Assembly (NCBI RefSeq): GCF_018130215.1
Contig: NZ_JAFCKQ010000001.1
Location: 603,360 to 667,359 of the forward strand
DNA: 64,000 bases
DNA from: Bradyrhizobium jicamae
GTDB lineage: Bacteria; Pseudomonadota; Alphaproteobacteria; Rhizobiales; Xanthobacteraceae
Direction: 5' to 3'
The position numbers were made by a program, and so were the translations under genes. This document shows positions 1 through 9,967 of this stretch, in pieces; the stretch's first letter is position 1, and each line of letters begins with the position of its first letter. The notes under the pieces were generated by a model. The model made no database searches and was not told the origin of the DNA. It saw only the letters and a list, made by a program, of their open reading frames with translations.

Positions 1-275
1 TCAGCGCACGGCGGACCGGCCACAGCGTGGTATTCGCGGTCACCGATTCCGGTCCCGGCATTCCGCCGGAAATGAAGGACAAGGTCTTCAACTGGTTCGA
101 AAGCCACTCCCACGGCTCGCGGCATCGCGGCGCCGGTCTCGGCCTGTCGCTGGTCCGTTCCTTTGTCGAGCTGCATGGCGGCCGGGTGCGCGTCGATTCG
201 GCCGTCGGAAAGGGCACGACGGTGACCTGCGACTTTCCTGTTGACCAAACCGCGCATCGCAACGCTGCGGAATGA
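1..275 (+). CDS. Sensor histidine kinase, C-terminal fragment (5' end outside window)
   Basis: The frame is open from the first bases and ends in TGA at 273-275, so only the last 91 or so residues of a larger protein are present. They form the end of a HATPase_c domain: a G1-type box (DSGPGIP), an F-type segment (KVFNWFESH) and a G2-type box (GAGLGLSLV). The protein would bind ATP and phosphorylate a conserved histidine encoded upstream. The stop overlaps the next start (ATGA at 272-275), so the two genes are translationally coupled. A PAS-kinase or DivL-like protein in front of tsaE is a common alphaproteobacterial arrangement, so a DivL-type cell-cycle kinase is possible. The visible part cannot decide this. 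Confidence 0.85.
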   Translation, partial: SARRTGHSVVFAVTDSGPGIPPEMKDKVFNWFESHSHGSRHRGAGLGLSLVRSFVELHGGRVRVDSAVGKGTTVTCDFPVDQTAHRNAAE

Positions 276-1795
276 TTGCGACCTCCACATTCTCGGTCCC
301 TCTCGCGAACGAAGGCGCGACATCGGAGCTGATGGCCGACCTCGCGCTCTTGATCGGCGCCGGCGACGTGATCACGCTGTCGGGCGACCTCGGCGCCGGC
401 AAGACGGCTGCGGCCCGCGCGCTGATCCGCTATCTCGCCGTCGACGATGCGCTGGAAGTGCCGAGCCCGACATTCACGCTGGCGCAGAGCTACGAGCTGC
501 CGCCATTCCCGCTCATTCATGCCGACCTCTACCGTATCAACGATGCGAGTGAGCTCGATGAGATCGGGCTGTCGCCGCTGCCCGACGGCGTCGTCGCACT
601 GATCGAATGGCCGGAGCGCGCACCCGATGCGTTACCCGGCGACCGCATCGACATCGCGCTGAGCCATCGCCCGGCGCTGGGATCGACCGCGCGCGCGGCC
701 GAAATCACCGGCTACGGGAAAGCCGCCGCGAAAGTCACTCGCCTGAAGCTGCTGCGCCAATTCCTCGATGGCGCGGGTTATCTTGACGCCCGGCGCGAGC
801 GGATGCCCGGTGATGCCTCGACGCGATCCTATGCGCGGCTGCACACAAACAATGGCAGCGTCATCCTGATGAACTCGCCGCGGCGACCTGATGGCCCGCC
901 GATCTATGACGGCAAGTCCTACAGTGCGGCGGTGCATCTGGCTGAGGACGTCCGGCCGTTCGTCGCGATCGGCAACGGCCTGCGCAAGCACGGCTTCTCC
1001 GCCCCCGCTATCCGGCACACCGATCTCGAATCCGGCTTCCTCATCACCGAGGATCTCGGCGGCGCCGGCGTGGTCGAGGGTGAGCCGCCGCAGCCGATCG
1101 TCGAGCGCTATGAGGCCGCGACCGAGATGCTGGCGGCGCTGCATCGCGAGGTGTTGCCGGAAACGCTGCCGCTGACGGCGGAGACAAGCTACGACATGCC
1201 GGTGTTCGACGTCGATGCCTGGCTGATCGAGATCGGGCTGATGCTCGAATGGTACATGCCCGATCGCGGCGTGCAGCCGAGCGATGAGCTCCGCGCGGAA
1301 TTTCTCGGGATGTGGCGCACGCTGCTGCAAAAGCCCGCCGCAGCGCCGCAGACCTGGGTGATCCGCGATTACCACTCGCCAAACCTCATCTGGCTCGCCG
1401 AGCGCACCGGAATCCTGCGCGTCGGCATCATCGATTTCCAGGATGCGCTGCTGGGACCTGCGGCCTATGACGTGGTGTCGCTGCTGCAGGATGCCCGGAT
1501 CGACGTGCCCGAACAGCTCGAACTGTCGCTGCTGACGCGCTACATCAAGGCGCGGCGCACCACCGACCCGAGCTTCGATCCGGCGGCGTTCGCGGAGCTC
1601 TACGCGATCATGTCGGCGCAGCGGAATACCCGCCTGCTCGGCACTTTCGCACGGCTGAACCGGCGCGACGGCAAGCCGCAATATCTCAAGCACCAGCCGC
1701 GGATCTGGACCTATCTCAACCGGTCGCTTGGGCACCCCGCGCTCGCCATGCTGCGCGACTGGTACGCCGCCAACGTCCCTCCCCCGATACCGTAA
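272..1795 (+). CDS. tsaE: TsaE - aminoglycoside-phosphotransferase-like (AmgK-type) kinase fusion
   Basis: This 507-residue protein has two domains. Residues 1 to about 150 are TsaE, the ATPase of tRNA N6-threonylcarbamoyladenosine synthesis: Walker A GDLGAGKT at 38-45, then SPTFTL, HADLYR and IEWPER. From about residue 165 onward it is an aminoglycoside-phosphotransferase-fold kinase, with a catalytic loop RDYHSPN and a metal-binding IIDFQDA. Free-standing TsaE is only about 150 residues, so this is a true fusion. The kinase half resembles AmgK, the anomeric MurNAc/GlcNAc kinase of cell-wall recycling. That fits the MurU-like nucleotidyltransferase two genes downstream. The start overlaps the kinase stop upstream. 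Domain identities are secure from motifs; the sugar substrate is inferred from context. Confidence 0.9.
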   Translation: MIATSTFSVPLANEGATSELMADLALLIGAGDVITLSGDLGAGKTAAARALIRYLAVDDALEVPSPTFTLAQSYELPPFPLIHADLYRINDASELDEIGLSPLPDGVVALIEWPERAPDALPGDRIDIALSHRPALGSTARAAEITGYGKAAAKVTRLKLLRQFLDGAGYLDARRERMPGDASTRSYARLHTNNGSVILMNSPRRPDGPPIYDGKSYSAAVHLAEDVRPFVAIGNGLRKHGFSAPAIRHTDLESGFLITEDLGGAGVVEGEPPQPIVERYEAATEMLAALHREVLPETLPLTAETSYDMPVFDVDAWLIEIGLMLEWYMPDRGVQPSDELRAEFLGMWRTLLQKPAAAPQTWVIRDYHSPNLIWLAERTGILRVGIIDFQDALLGPAAYDVVSLLQDARIDVPEQLELSLLTRYIKARRTTDPSFDPAAFAELYAIMSAQRNTRLLGTFARLNRRDGKPQYLKHQPRIWTYLNRSLGHPALAMLRDWYAANVPPPIP

Positions 1796-1885
1796 TTTAC
1801 CGCTTGTTAGCCAGCCGCTGCCTAAGCTGGCGCTGGTTGTGCTCCATCGGCAGGGGCGGGCCTTGATCTGGAGCTTGACCACCCC

Positions 1886-2206
1886 ATGGGGACGGAACGA
1901 CGCAGGGGCGATCGCGTCACATTCGAGCGCGGGATCGCGGCTCACATGATGGGCATCGACGGCACCTGGCGGCGTGACTGCATTATGGAGGACGTATCCG
2001 AGACGGGTGCCAAGCTCACTGTCGAAGGCTCGGTCGAGGGCCTGCATCTGAAGGAGTTTTTCCTGCTGCTGTCGTCCACAGGACTGGCCTATCGCCGCTG
2101 CGAGCTGGCATGGGTCAATGGCGACCAGATCGGCGTCAACTTCCTGAAACAGGGCGACAAGAAGAAGAAACCGGCCAAACGCGGCGCGCAGGCAGCCGAC
2201 GTTTGA
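1886..2206 (+). CDS. PilZ-domain protein (putative cyclic-di-GMP receptor)
   Basis: This 106-residue single-domain protein carries the two signatures of a PilZ c-di-GMP receptor. An arginine-rich N-terminus (ERRRGDR) supplies the RxxxR element, and DVSETGAK at about residues 35-42 is the D/NxSxxG motif. Both are intact, so ligand binding is plausible. The C-terminal tail is lysine-rich (KKKKPAKR). The gene lies between the TsaE-kinase fusion and the MurU-like gene and could be cotranscribed with them. The GGAG upstream is about 12 bases from the ATG, longer than ideal, so the start is moderately certain. The target of this protein cannot be read from the sequence. Confidence 0.8.
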   Translation: MGTERRRGDRVTFERGIAAHMMGIDGTWRRDCIMEDVSETGAKLTVEGSVEGLHLKEFFLLLSSTGLAYRRCELAWVNGDQIGVNFLKQGDKKKKPAKRGAQAADV

Positions 2207-2309
2207 GCCTCCATCGCCTCACCCGTCTTACGGCCGTCATGTCCGATGACTATGCGGTCTGGTTGATGTGCTTGCCGAATCGCCGTGATATGATCGGCGC
2301 AGAGCTGTT

Positions 2310-3053
2310 ATGACCGAGAATATCCGCAAGATGCCCGTCACTCCCCACAAAGCCATGGTGCTCGCCGCAGGTCTCGGCGTGCGCATGCGCCCGCTGACGA
2401 ATACGATGCCGAAGCCGCTGGTGAGCGTGGCCGGCCAGCCGCTGCTCGACCATGTGCTCGACAAGCTTGCCGGCGCCGGGGTCACCGAAGCGGTCGTCAA
2501 CGTGCACTATTTGCCCGATCAGATCATCGACCACGTCAAGACCCGCAGCCGCCCGCGCGTGATCATTTCCGACGAACGCGACGAGGTGCTGGGCACCGGC
2601 GGCGCGGTCGTCAAGGCACTGCCGCTGCTCGGTGATGCACCCTTCTTCCACGTCAATGCCGACACGATGTGGATCGACGGCGTGCGCTCCAATCTGGCGC
2701 GGCTCGCCGAAGCCTTTGATCCGGCGCGGATGGACATCCTGCTCCTGATGGCGCCGACCACCTCGAGCATCGGCTATAGCGGCCGCGGCGACTACGCCAT
2801 GTTGCCCGACGGCGCCCTGCGCGCGCGGCGGGAACATCAGGTGGTGCCGTTCGTCTATGCCGGTGCCGCGATCATGTCGCCGGCGACGTTCGCCGGCGCG
2901 CCTGCCGGCCAGTTCTCGCTGACCAAGATGTTCGACCGCGCCAACGAGCAGGAACGCCTGTTCGGCCTGCGCCTCGACGGCGTCTGGATGCATGTCGGAA
3001 CCCCCGACGCAGTCCAGGCCGCGGAAGAGGCGTTTCTGGAAAGCGTGGCGTAG
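2310..3053 (+). CDS. murU: MurU-like N-acetylmuramate-1-phosphate uridylyltransferase / NTP transferase
   Basis: This 247-residue nucleotidyltransferase opens with MVLAAGLGVRMRPLT and then PKPLV, the GxGxRxRPLT...PKP signature of sugar-1-phosphate nucleotidyltransferases. Its length matches MurU. With the AmgK-like kinase domain two genes upstream it would form the two-step salvage route MurNAc to MurNAc-1-P to UDP-MurNAc, which bypasses de novo UDP-MurNAc synthesis and can lower dependence on the fosfomycin target MurA. This gene pairing is known from Pseudomonas and many alphaproteobacteria; the assignment here rests on the motif and the neighbourhood. A generic mannose-1-phosphate-type transferase is the main alternative. 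Confidence 0.8.
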   Translation: MTENIRKMPVTPHKAMVLAAGLGVRMRPLTNTMPKPLVSVAGQPLLDHVLDKLAGAGVTEAVVNVHYLPDQIIDHVKTRSRPRVIISDERDEVLGTGGAVVKALPLLGDAPFFHVNADTMWIDGVRSNLARLAEAFDPARMDILLLMAPTTSSIGYSGRGDYAMLPDGALRARREHQVVPFVYAGAAIMSPATFAGAPAGQFSLTKMFDRANEQERLFGLRLDGVWMHVGTPDAVQAAEEAFLESVA

Positions 3054-3070
3054 CGCCTCATAGTCGGTTG

Positions 3071-3175
3071 TCATCCTCCGCGCATGCGGGGGATCCAATC
3101 CAGTACGCCGCGGCCTCTAGGTTCGCGGGTGACGACAGCGGCGATGCGGTGGGGAGTGGGGAAAGCACGCCGCCG
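3071..3175. repeat. Probable dispersed Bradyrhizobium intergenic repeat (degenerate)
   Basis: This gap between murU and addB contains a short inverted repeat (CCTCCGCGCATGCGGGGG) followed by a GATCCA / CCAGTACGCCGCGGCCTCT segment. From memory these segments resemble intergenic repeats scattered through Bradyrhizobium genomes. No coding frame is convincing here. The family assignment is recalled, not tested. Confidence 0.4.
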
Positions 3176-3233
3176 CCCATGACCTGACGGTCGTCGCTCC
3201 CTATATTGGCGCCTGATCCGAATCAGGCAGCCC

Positions 3234-6200
3234 ATGCGCGTTTTCAGTGTTCCCCTCTCCGCGCCATTCTTGCGCACCGTCGTCGTCGCTTTGGTCGATG
3301 GCAGGCTGGTCGAGGGATTCGAAGCGCGCAAGGATCCGGCGAAGCTGGCCAATGCCACGCTCTATCTGCCGACCCGGCGCGCCGGGCGGCTGGCGCGTGA
3401 GATATTCCTCGACGTGCTCGACACCGATGCCGCGGTGCTGCCGCGCATCGTCGCGCTTGGCGACATCGATGAGGACGAGCTCGCCTTCGCCGACCGCTCC
3501 GACGAATATGGCGGCATCGCGCCGCTCGACATTCCGCCCAGACTGGGCGAGCTGGAGCGCCGCCTGACGCTTGCGCATCTGGTCGCGGCCTGGGCAAAGA
3601 CTCCGGTGTCATCGCCGCTGGTCGTGGGCGGCCCGGCCTCGACGCTCCAGCTCGCCGGCGATCTCGCCCGGCTGATGGACGACATGGTGACGCGCGGCGT
3701 CGACTGGCGCGCGCTCGACCGGCTGGTGCCGGATCAGCTCGACAGATACTGGCAGCACTCGCTCGAATTCCTGCGCATCGCGCGCGACGCCTGGCCGAAT
3801 TATCTGACCGAGATCGGCCGGATCGAGCCGGCGGCGCGCCGCGATCTCCTGATCGAGGCCGAGGCCGCACGGCTCACCGTCCATCATGCAGGCCCGGTGA
3901 TCGCGGCCGGTTCGACCGGCTCGATGCCGGCGACGGCAAAATTCCTGCACGCGGTGGCCAGGCTGCGGAACGGCGCGGTGGTGCTGCCGGGGCTCGACAC
4001 CGATCTGGACGAGGCCTCGTGGGCGACGATCGGCGGCGAGCGCAGTGATGACGGCAGGTTCTCGATACATCCGTCGTCGAACCATCCGCAATTCGCGATG
4101 CACGCCCTGCTCGACCGCTTCGGCATCAGGCGGCGCGACGTCGAGAACCTTGCGGCCTCGGCGCCGCTCGGCCGCGAGGTTCTGGTGTCGGAGACAATGC
4201 GGCCCTCGACCGCGACCGCAGAGTGGCATGACCGGCTGGAGCGGCCGGAAATCATCGCGCGCATTTCCGCAGGGATGACCAATCTGACCGTGGTCGAAGC
4301 GCCCAATCCGGAGATGGAGGCGCTGGCGATCGCGGTCGCGATGCGCGAAGCGCGGCACCTCGGCAAATCGGCGGCGCTGGTGACGCCGGACCGCGCGCTG
4401 GCGCGCCGCGTGATGGCCTCGCTGGCGCGCTGGAATCTGCAATTCGACGATTCCGGCGGTGATGCGCTGATGGAGACGCCGGCCGGCGTGTTCGCCCGCC
4501 TCGCCGCGGAAGCCGCGGCGCGAGGACTTGAGCCGCCGACATTGCTGGCGCTGCTCAAGCATCCGCTGTTCCGACTCGGTGGCGCGCCGGACGCGCTGAA
4601 ACGCGCGATCGAGGTGCTGGAGATCGCGCTGCTGCGCGGCACGCGACCGCAGCCTGGCACCAGTGGGCTCGCCCGCGATTTCGAACGCTTCCGCGCCGAG
4701 CTTGTGAAGCTCAACTGCGGCGAGACCTCGTCGCTGCACAAGCAGGAGCAGCGCGCCCGGTTGCGCGACAGCGACCTCAACCAGGCTCAAGCCCTGGTTA
4801 CCAGGCTGCAAGCTGCGCTGGCGCCGCTCGAGGGAATGGCGTCGTCAAAACCTTACGACTTCGCCGAGCTGGCATTGCGCCACCGCGAGGCGCTGGTGGC
4901 GCTGTCATCCGACCAGCACGGCGTCGCCATCGTGTTCGAGGAGCGCACGGGCGGCGCGCTGGCGTCGGCTTTCGACGATCTGCTTGCGAAGCCGCAGCCA
5001 AGCGGGCTGATGACGCCGCTCGCCGACTATACCGAAGTGTTCCAGACCGCGTTCGCCGACCGCATGGTGCGACGGCCGGAATCGGCCCGCACGCAACTCA
5101 ACATCTTTGGCCAGCTCGAGGCGCGGCTCACTGAATCCGATCGAGTCATCCTCGGCGGCCTCGTCGAGGGCGTGTGGCCGCCGGCGCCGCGGGTCGATCC
5201 CTGGCTGAGCCGGCCGATGCGGCACGAACTCGGCCTCGACCTGCCCGAGCGGCGCATCGGCCTCTCCGCGCATGACTTTGCGCAACTGCTCGGCCATGAC
5301 GAGGTAATCCTCACCCATGCGGCCAAGGTCGGCGGCGCACCGGCGGTCGCCTCGCGCTTCCTGCACCGGCTGGAAGCGGTTGCGGGCGAAGCGCGCTGGA
5401 AGGCGGTGACATCGGCCGGCGAAACATACGTGCAATACGCCGCAGAGCTCGACCGGCCCGATGAAGTCAAGCCGATGCCGCAGCCCGAGCCGCGACCGCC
5501 GCGGGAGACGCGACCGCTTAGGATGTCGGTGACCGCGATCGAGGACTGGCTGCGTGACCCCTACACGATTTACGCGCGCCACATCCTGAAGCTCGATCCG
5601 CTCGACCCCGTCGATATGCCGCTGTCGGCGGCCGATCGCGGTTCGGCGATCCATGAGGCGCTCGGGGAATTCACGCAGGCCTATGCCGATGCGCTGCCTG
5701 CGGACACCATGCGCACCTTGCGCGAAATCGGAGGTAAGCATTTCGCGCCGCTGATGGAGCGCCCGGAGGCGCGCGCGCTATGGTGGCCGCGGTTCCAGCG
5801 TATCGCGACGTGGTTCGCGGAATGGGAGCAGGCGCGACGCGGCGACATTGATCGAATAAAGGCCGAGCTTCGCGGCGAGATCGGCATTCCCCTCGACGAT
5901 GACAGGATCTTCATTCTCTCGGCGCGCGCCGATCGCATCGAGCGGCGGCGAGACGGCAGCTTTGCGATCCTCGACTACAAGACCGGCCAGCCGCCGACCG
6001 GAAAGCAGGTGCGCATGGGCCTGTCGCCGCAGCTCACGCTCGAGGCCGCGATCCTGCGCGAGGGCGGCTTTGCCGAAATTCCCGCAGGCTCTTCGGTCGG
6101 CGAACTGGTCTATGTCCGGCTGAGCGGCAACAATCCGCCCGGCGAGCAGCGCACGCTGGAGCTGAAGATCCGTCCCAATGACACGCCGCAGCGTCCGGAC

Positions 6201-6380
6201 GAGGCCGCGGATGGCGCGCGGCTCAAGCTGGAAGCGCTGATCCGTGCCTTCGATAGTGAGGAACAGCCTTATACGTCGCTGAATCTTTCAATTTGGTCCA
6301 ACCGTTACGGCGCCTATGACGATCTTGCGCGCATCAAGGAATGGTCGGCTGCCGGCGGCCTGGGGATCGAGGAATGGTGA
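3234..6380 (+). CDS. addB: Double-strand break repair protein AddB (alphaproteobacterial type)
   Basis: At 1048 residues this has the length of alphaproteobacterial AddB, the partner of AddA in the RecBCD-like helicase-nuclease that resects DNA ends for RecA. Near the C-terminus a RecB-family nuclease domain is visible: RGSAIHEAL, then ADRIERRRDGSFAILDYKTGQPP with the D-x(n)-DYK catalytic core, followed by a Q-x(n)-E helix (SPQLTLEAAIL). No strong Walker A is seen at the N-terminus, as expected for this AddB type. The stop at 6378-6380 overlaps the addA start at 6374, so the subunits are translationally coupled. trxA follows, a neighbourhood common in Rhizobiales. Confidence 0.95.
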   Translation: MRVFSVPLSAPFLRTVVVALVDGRLVEGFEARKDPAKLANATLYLPTRRAGRLAREIFLDVLDTDAAVLPRIVALGDIDEDELAFADRSDEYGGIAPLDIPPRLGELERRLTLAHLVAAWAKTPVSSPLVVGGPASTLQLAGDLARLMDDMVTRGVDWRALDRLVPDQLDRYWQHSLEFLRIARDAWPNYLTEIGRIEPAARRDLLIEAEAARLTVHHAGPVIAAGSTGSMPATAKFLHAVARLRNGAVVLPGLDTDLDEASWATIGGERSDDGRFSIHPSSNHPQFAMHALLDRFGIRRRDVENLAASAPLGREVLVSETMRPSTATAEWHDRLERPEIIARISAGMTNLTVVEAPNPEMEALAIAVAMREARHLGKSAALVTPDRALARRVMASLARWNLQFDDSGGDALMETPAGVFARLAAEAAARGLEPPTLLALLKHPLFRLGGAPDALKRAIEVLEIALLRGTRPQPGTSGLARDFERFRAELVKLNCGETSSLHKQEQRARLRDSDLNQAQALVTRLQAALAPLEGMASSKPYDFAELALRHREALVALSSDQHGVAIVFEERTGGALASAFDDLLAKPQPSGLMTPLADYTEVFQTAFADRMVRRPESARTQLNIFGQLEARLTESDRVILGGLVEGVWPPAPRVDPWLSRPMRHELGLDLPERRIGLSAHDFAQLLGHDEVILTHAAKVGGAPAVASRFLHRLEAVAGEARWKAVTSAGETYVQYAAELDRPDEVKPMPQPEPRPPRETRPLRMSVTAIEDWLRDPYTIYARHILKLDPLDPVDMPLSAADRGSAIHEALGEFTQAYADALPADTMRTLREIGGKHFAPLMERPEARALWWPRFQRIATWFAEWEQARRGDIDRIKAELRGEIGIPLDDDRIFILSARADRIERRRDGSFAILDYKTGQPPTGKQVRMGLSPQLTLEAAILREGGFAEIPAGSSVGELVYVRLSGNNPPGEQRTLELKIRPNDTPQRPDEAADGARLKLEALIRAFDSEEQPYTSLNLSIWSNRYGAYDDLARIKEWSAAGGLGIEEW

Positions 6381-9300
6381 AGGCTCCCCGTCCCATTCCG
6401 CCGGCGGTGCGCGACGCCCAGGCGCGGGCGTCCGATCCGAAGGCGTCCACCTTCGTGTCGGCCAATGCCGGCTCGGGCAAGACGCATGTTCTGGTCCAGC
6501 GCGTGATCCGCCTGCTGCTGTCAGGCGTGCCGCCGGAAAAGATCCTCTGCATCACCTTTACCAAGGCCGCCGCCGCCAACATGGCCGAGCGCGTATTCAC
6601 GACGCTCGGCCACTGGGTGACGCTCGATGACGATGGGCTCAATGCCGCGATCCGCGAGGCCGGCATTGCGCATCCCTCCGCTTCGCTCCGCCGCGACGCG
6701 CGAAAACTGTTCGCCTGCGCGCTGGAGACGCCGGGCGGGCTGAAGGTGCAGACGATCCACGCGCTGTGCACGCGGCTACTGCAGCAATTTCCGTTCGAGG
6801 CAAATGTCCCGGCGCGTTTCGCCGTGCTCGACGACCGCGACCAGACCGAGATGATGGAACGGGCCAACCTCGCCGTGTTCCTCGACGCCTCGCGCAATCC
6901 GGACAGCCCGATCGGCCGCGCGCTGATGACGGCGATGGCGAGCGCCGCCGATGTCACTTTCAAGGAGGTCGTGCGCGAGGCATGTCTCAGCCGCGACCAT
7001 TTCATGGCCTGGACCGATGTTGCCGGCAGCGCTGCGACGGCAGTCGCGCAGACGTCGGCTGCACTCGGCGTGTCCGGCGATGACCGCATCGAGGATGTCG
7101 AGCGCGAGATCGTCGATGGGCCGAACCTTGCGCGGTCGAGCTGGAAGGACATGGCCTCGACCCTCGATACCAGCAGCAAGGCGGATCAAAAGCAGGCCGA
7201 TCGGCTGCGGAGCGCACTGACCTTTAGCGGTGCGGCCCAGGTTGACGAATATCTCGGCGTCTTCCTCACGGACGACCGCGCGCCGCGCGCCTCGGTCGTG
7301 ACCAACAGCTTCATCAAGAAGAATCCAATCGCAGGCCGCCGCTTCGAATCGGAAGTCGACCGGCTGGGCCCCCTGATCGAGCGCCGCCGGGCGATCGTCA
7401 CGCGCGACCGCACCGAGGCGCTGATCCATATCGCGACTGCCGCCGCGGCGCATTACCGCCGCGAGAAGCTGGAGCGCGGCCTGCTCGACTATGACGATCT
7501 GATCGACAAGACACTGGCGATGCTCGACCGAGTCTCATCAGGCTGGGTGCATTACAAGCTCGACCGCGGCGTCGATCACGTCCTGATCGACGAGGCGCAG
7601 GATACGAGCCCGCGGCAATGGGACATCGTCGCGCACATCATCTCGGAATTCACCGCCGGCGCCGGAGCGCGCGACGGTCTGGTACGCACCGTGTTCGCGG
7701 TCGGTGACGAGAAGCAGTCGATCTTCTCGTTCCAGGGCGCCGCACCGCGCGAATTCGATCTGCGTCGCCGCGAGCTGAGGCGGCGCTTCGAGGATGCCGG
7801 ACTGAAATTCGATCCGGTATCGTTCACCTATTCGTTCCGATCGGGGCCGGCGATCCTGCACTCGGTCGACCACGTGTTCCGCGAGCAGGAGATCTATTCC
7901 AGCATCCATGCGGTCGAGAACGGTTATCCAATCCACAATGCGATGGCCGATGCCGGCCCGAGCCTGATCGAGCTCTGGGATCTCGCCGTGGCCGACGACC
8001 GCCAGGACATCGAAGGCTGGCGCGCGCCTTTCGACGGCGTGTCGGTGACGAGCCCGGAGGTGAAGCTCGCCAGGCGCATCCAGACCGAAATCAGGCGCCT
8101 CGTCGCGAGCGGTACGATGACCGGCAGCGACGGCGCGCGCCGTCCCCTGCGCTACGGCGACATGCTGATCCTGGTGCGCCGGCGCGGCAATGCGTTCGAT
8201 GCCGTGATCCAGGCGCTGAAGCATGCCGGCATTCCGGTCGCCGGCGCCGACCGACTGAAGCTGACCGAGCACATCGCGATCATCGATCTGATGAGCCTCG
8301 CTGACGCACTGCTGCTGCCGCAGGACGATCTTGCGCTCGCGGTGGCGCTGAAAAGCCCGTTGTTCGGCCTCGATGACGACGATTTGTTCAGGCTGGCGTG
8401 GGAGCGCCGCGGATCGCTGCGCGGAGCGCTCGCGGCCCATGCGGCAACCGATGACCGATTTGCCGCAGTGCTGCGGCGTCTCGAGCAATGCGAGCGCCGC
8501 TTCGCCACCGAGACGCCGTTCGCGTTCTACGCCTGGCTGCTCGGCGGCGACGGCGGGCGCGCGCGCATCCTGCGGCGGCTCGGGCACGAGGCCAACGACG
8601 CGCTCGACGAATTCCTGGAGCTGGCGCTGAGCCATGAGCGCAAGGCCCCGGCCTCACTGCAGGGCTTCGTCGCGTGGCTGCGCGCAGCCGACACCGAGGT
8701 GAAGCGGGACATGGAGATTTCGCGCGACGAGGTCCGGGTCATGACCGTGCACGGCGCCAAGGGCCTCGAATCGTCGGTCGTGTTCCTGGTGGACACCACG
8801 ACCTCGCCCTCGGATACACAGCGGCTGCGGCTGATCCATCTGCCGCAGGGCAATGCCGCGCCCCACGCGCCCGGCGTCGTGGTATGGGCCGGCAAGAAGG
8901 CGGAAGATCCGCCCGTCGTCGCCGCCGCACGCAAGGACATGCTCGGCGACACCGAAGACGAATATCGCCGCCTGCTCTATGTCGCAATGACGCGCGCCGC
9001 CGACCGATTGGTCGTGGCCGGGTGCATGCCCGGCAACATGAACACGGTGCGCAAATCATCGTGGTACGACCTGATCACGAGGGGCCTTGCCACTTCCGGG
9101 CTCAAGCTCGAGGAGCTGGAGACGCCGGCCGGCAAGGTGATGCGCTATACGCGGCCGGACGATGCCGCTGGCACCACCGGGGCCGCCGCTTCGGCGGCGG
9201 CTGCACCGATCGCGTTGCCGCAATGGCTGCGCCTACCGGCCGCATCAGAAGCGTCCGCCGCAAGCCTGCTTCGTCCATCCGATCCCGGCGATGATCACGT

Positions 9301-9850
9301 TCATCATGTGCGGAGCGGCGAGTCGGGGCTGCTGCGCGCTCGCGCCCTGCAACGCGGCACGCTGGTGCATCGCCTGCTGCAATCGCTCCCTGACATCGCG
9401 GCCGAGCGGCGCCGCGAGGCCGCGCTGCACTATCTGGCCCGCAATGCCGATGGCTGGACCGAGCAAGAGCGTGCAGCGCTTGCCGGTCAGGTGCTTGACC
9501 TGATCGTGGATCCGCGATTCGCAGCAGTGTTCGCACCCGGCAGCCGGGCCGAGGTCTCGATCGTCGGGCGATTGGACCAGCCGGATCAGCCGAAAGCGCT
9601 GGTGTCGGGCCAGATCGATCGGCTGGTGGTGACGGCAAGCGAGGTGCTGATCATCGACTTCAAGACCAACCACGCCCCGCCGAAGACCGCCGGTGATGCC
9701 CCCAAAGGCTATGTGCGGCAGCTTGCGCTGTACCGGGCGGTGCTGTCGCAGCTTTATCCCCATCTGCCCGTCCGCGCCGCGCTGGTTTGGACCGAACTCC
9801 CTGAAATGATGGAGATTTCTGCGCCCGCGCTAGACGCTGGGCTGGCATAA
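6374..9850 (+). CDS. addA: Double-strand break repair helicase AddA
   Basis: This 1158-residue UvrD-superfamily helicase-nuclease shows motif I (NAGSGKTHVLVQR), motif II (LIDEAQDTSP), motif III (GDEKQSIFSFQGA), motif V (VMTVHGAKGLE) and motif VI (RLLYVAMTRAADR). A C-terminal RecB-like nuclease has GQIDRLVV, IIDFKTN and RQLALYRA. With AddB it unwinds and degrades broken DNA and prepares a 3' tail for RecA. I chose the ATG at 6374, which overlaps the addB stop, over an in-frame ATG at 6341 that would extend deep into addB. Homologues begin close to MVKAPRPIPP. Confidence 0.95.
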   Translation: MVKAPRPIPPAVRDAQARASDPKASTFVSANAGSGKTHVLVQRVIRLLLSGVPPEKILCITFTKAAAANMAERVFTTLGHWVTLDDDGLNAAIREAGIAHPSASLRRDARKLFACALETPGGLKVQTIHALCTRLLQQFPFEANVPARFAVLDDRDQTEMMERANLAVFLDASRNPDSPIGRALMTAMASAADVTFKEVVREACLSRDHFMAWTDVAGSAATAVAQTSAALGVSGDDRIEDVEREIVDGPNLARSSWKDMASTLDTSSKADQKQADRLRSALTFSGAAQVDEYLGVFLTDDRAPRASVVTNSFIKKNPIAGRRFESEVDRLGPLIERRRAIVTRDRTEALIHIATAAAAHYRREKLERGLLDYDDLIDKTLAMLDRVSSGWVHYKLDRGVDHVLIDEAQDTSPRQWDIVAHIISEFTAGAGARDGLVRTVFAVGDEKQSIFSFQGAAPREFDLRRRELRRRFEDAGLKFDPVSFTYSFRSGPAILHSVDHVFREQEIYSSIHAVENGYPIHNAMADAGPSLIELWDLAVADDRQDIEGWRAPFDGVSVTSPEVKLARRIQTEIRRLVASGTMTGSDGARRPLRYGDMLILVRRRGNAFDAVIQALKHAGIPVAGADRLKLTEHIAIIDLMSLADALLLPQDDLALAVALKSPLFGLDDDDLFRLAWERRGSLRGALAAHAATDDRFAAVLRRLEQCERRFATETPFAFYAWLLGGDGGRARILRRLGHEANDALDEFLELALSHERKAPASLQGFVAWLRAADTEVKRDMEISRDEVRVMTVHGAKGLESSVVFLVDTTTSPSDTQRLRLIHLPQGNAAPHAPGVVVWAGKKAEDPPVVAAARKDMLGDTEDEYRRLLYVAMTRAADRLVVAGCMPGNMNTVRKSSWYDLITRGLATSGLKLEELETPAGKVMRYTRPDDAAGTTGAAASAAAAPIALPQWLRLPAASEASAASLLRPSDPGDDHVHHVRSGESGLLRARALQRGTLVHRLLQSLPDIAAERRREAALHYLARNADGWTEQERAALAGQVLDLIVDPRFAAVFAPGSRAEVSIVGRLDQPDQPKALVSGQIDRLVVTASEVLIIDFKTNHAPPKTAGDAPKGYVRQLALYRAVLSQLYPHLPVRAALVWTELPEMMEISAPALDAGLA

Positions 9851-9967
9851 GATCATGTCTTGGCGAGCGAGCTTGACCCGGCAAGGGGGCGTTCATAGGT
9901 TTGACCCATGCTCCCGGGCGCGATTCTTCAGGTCGCGCCTTTTGTCTCAACCGAACGAGGTAATCCC

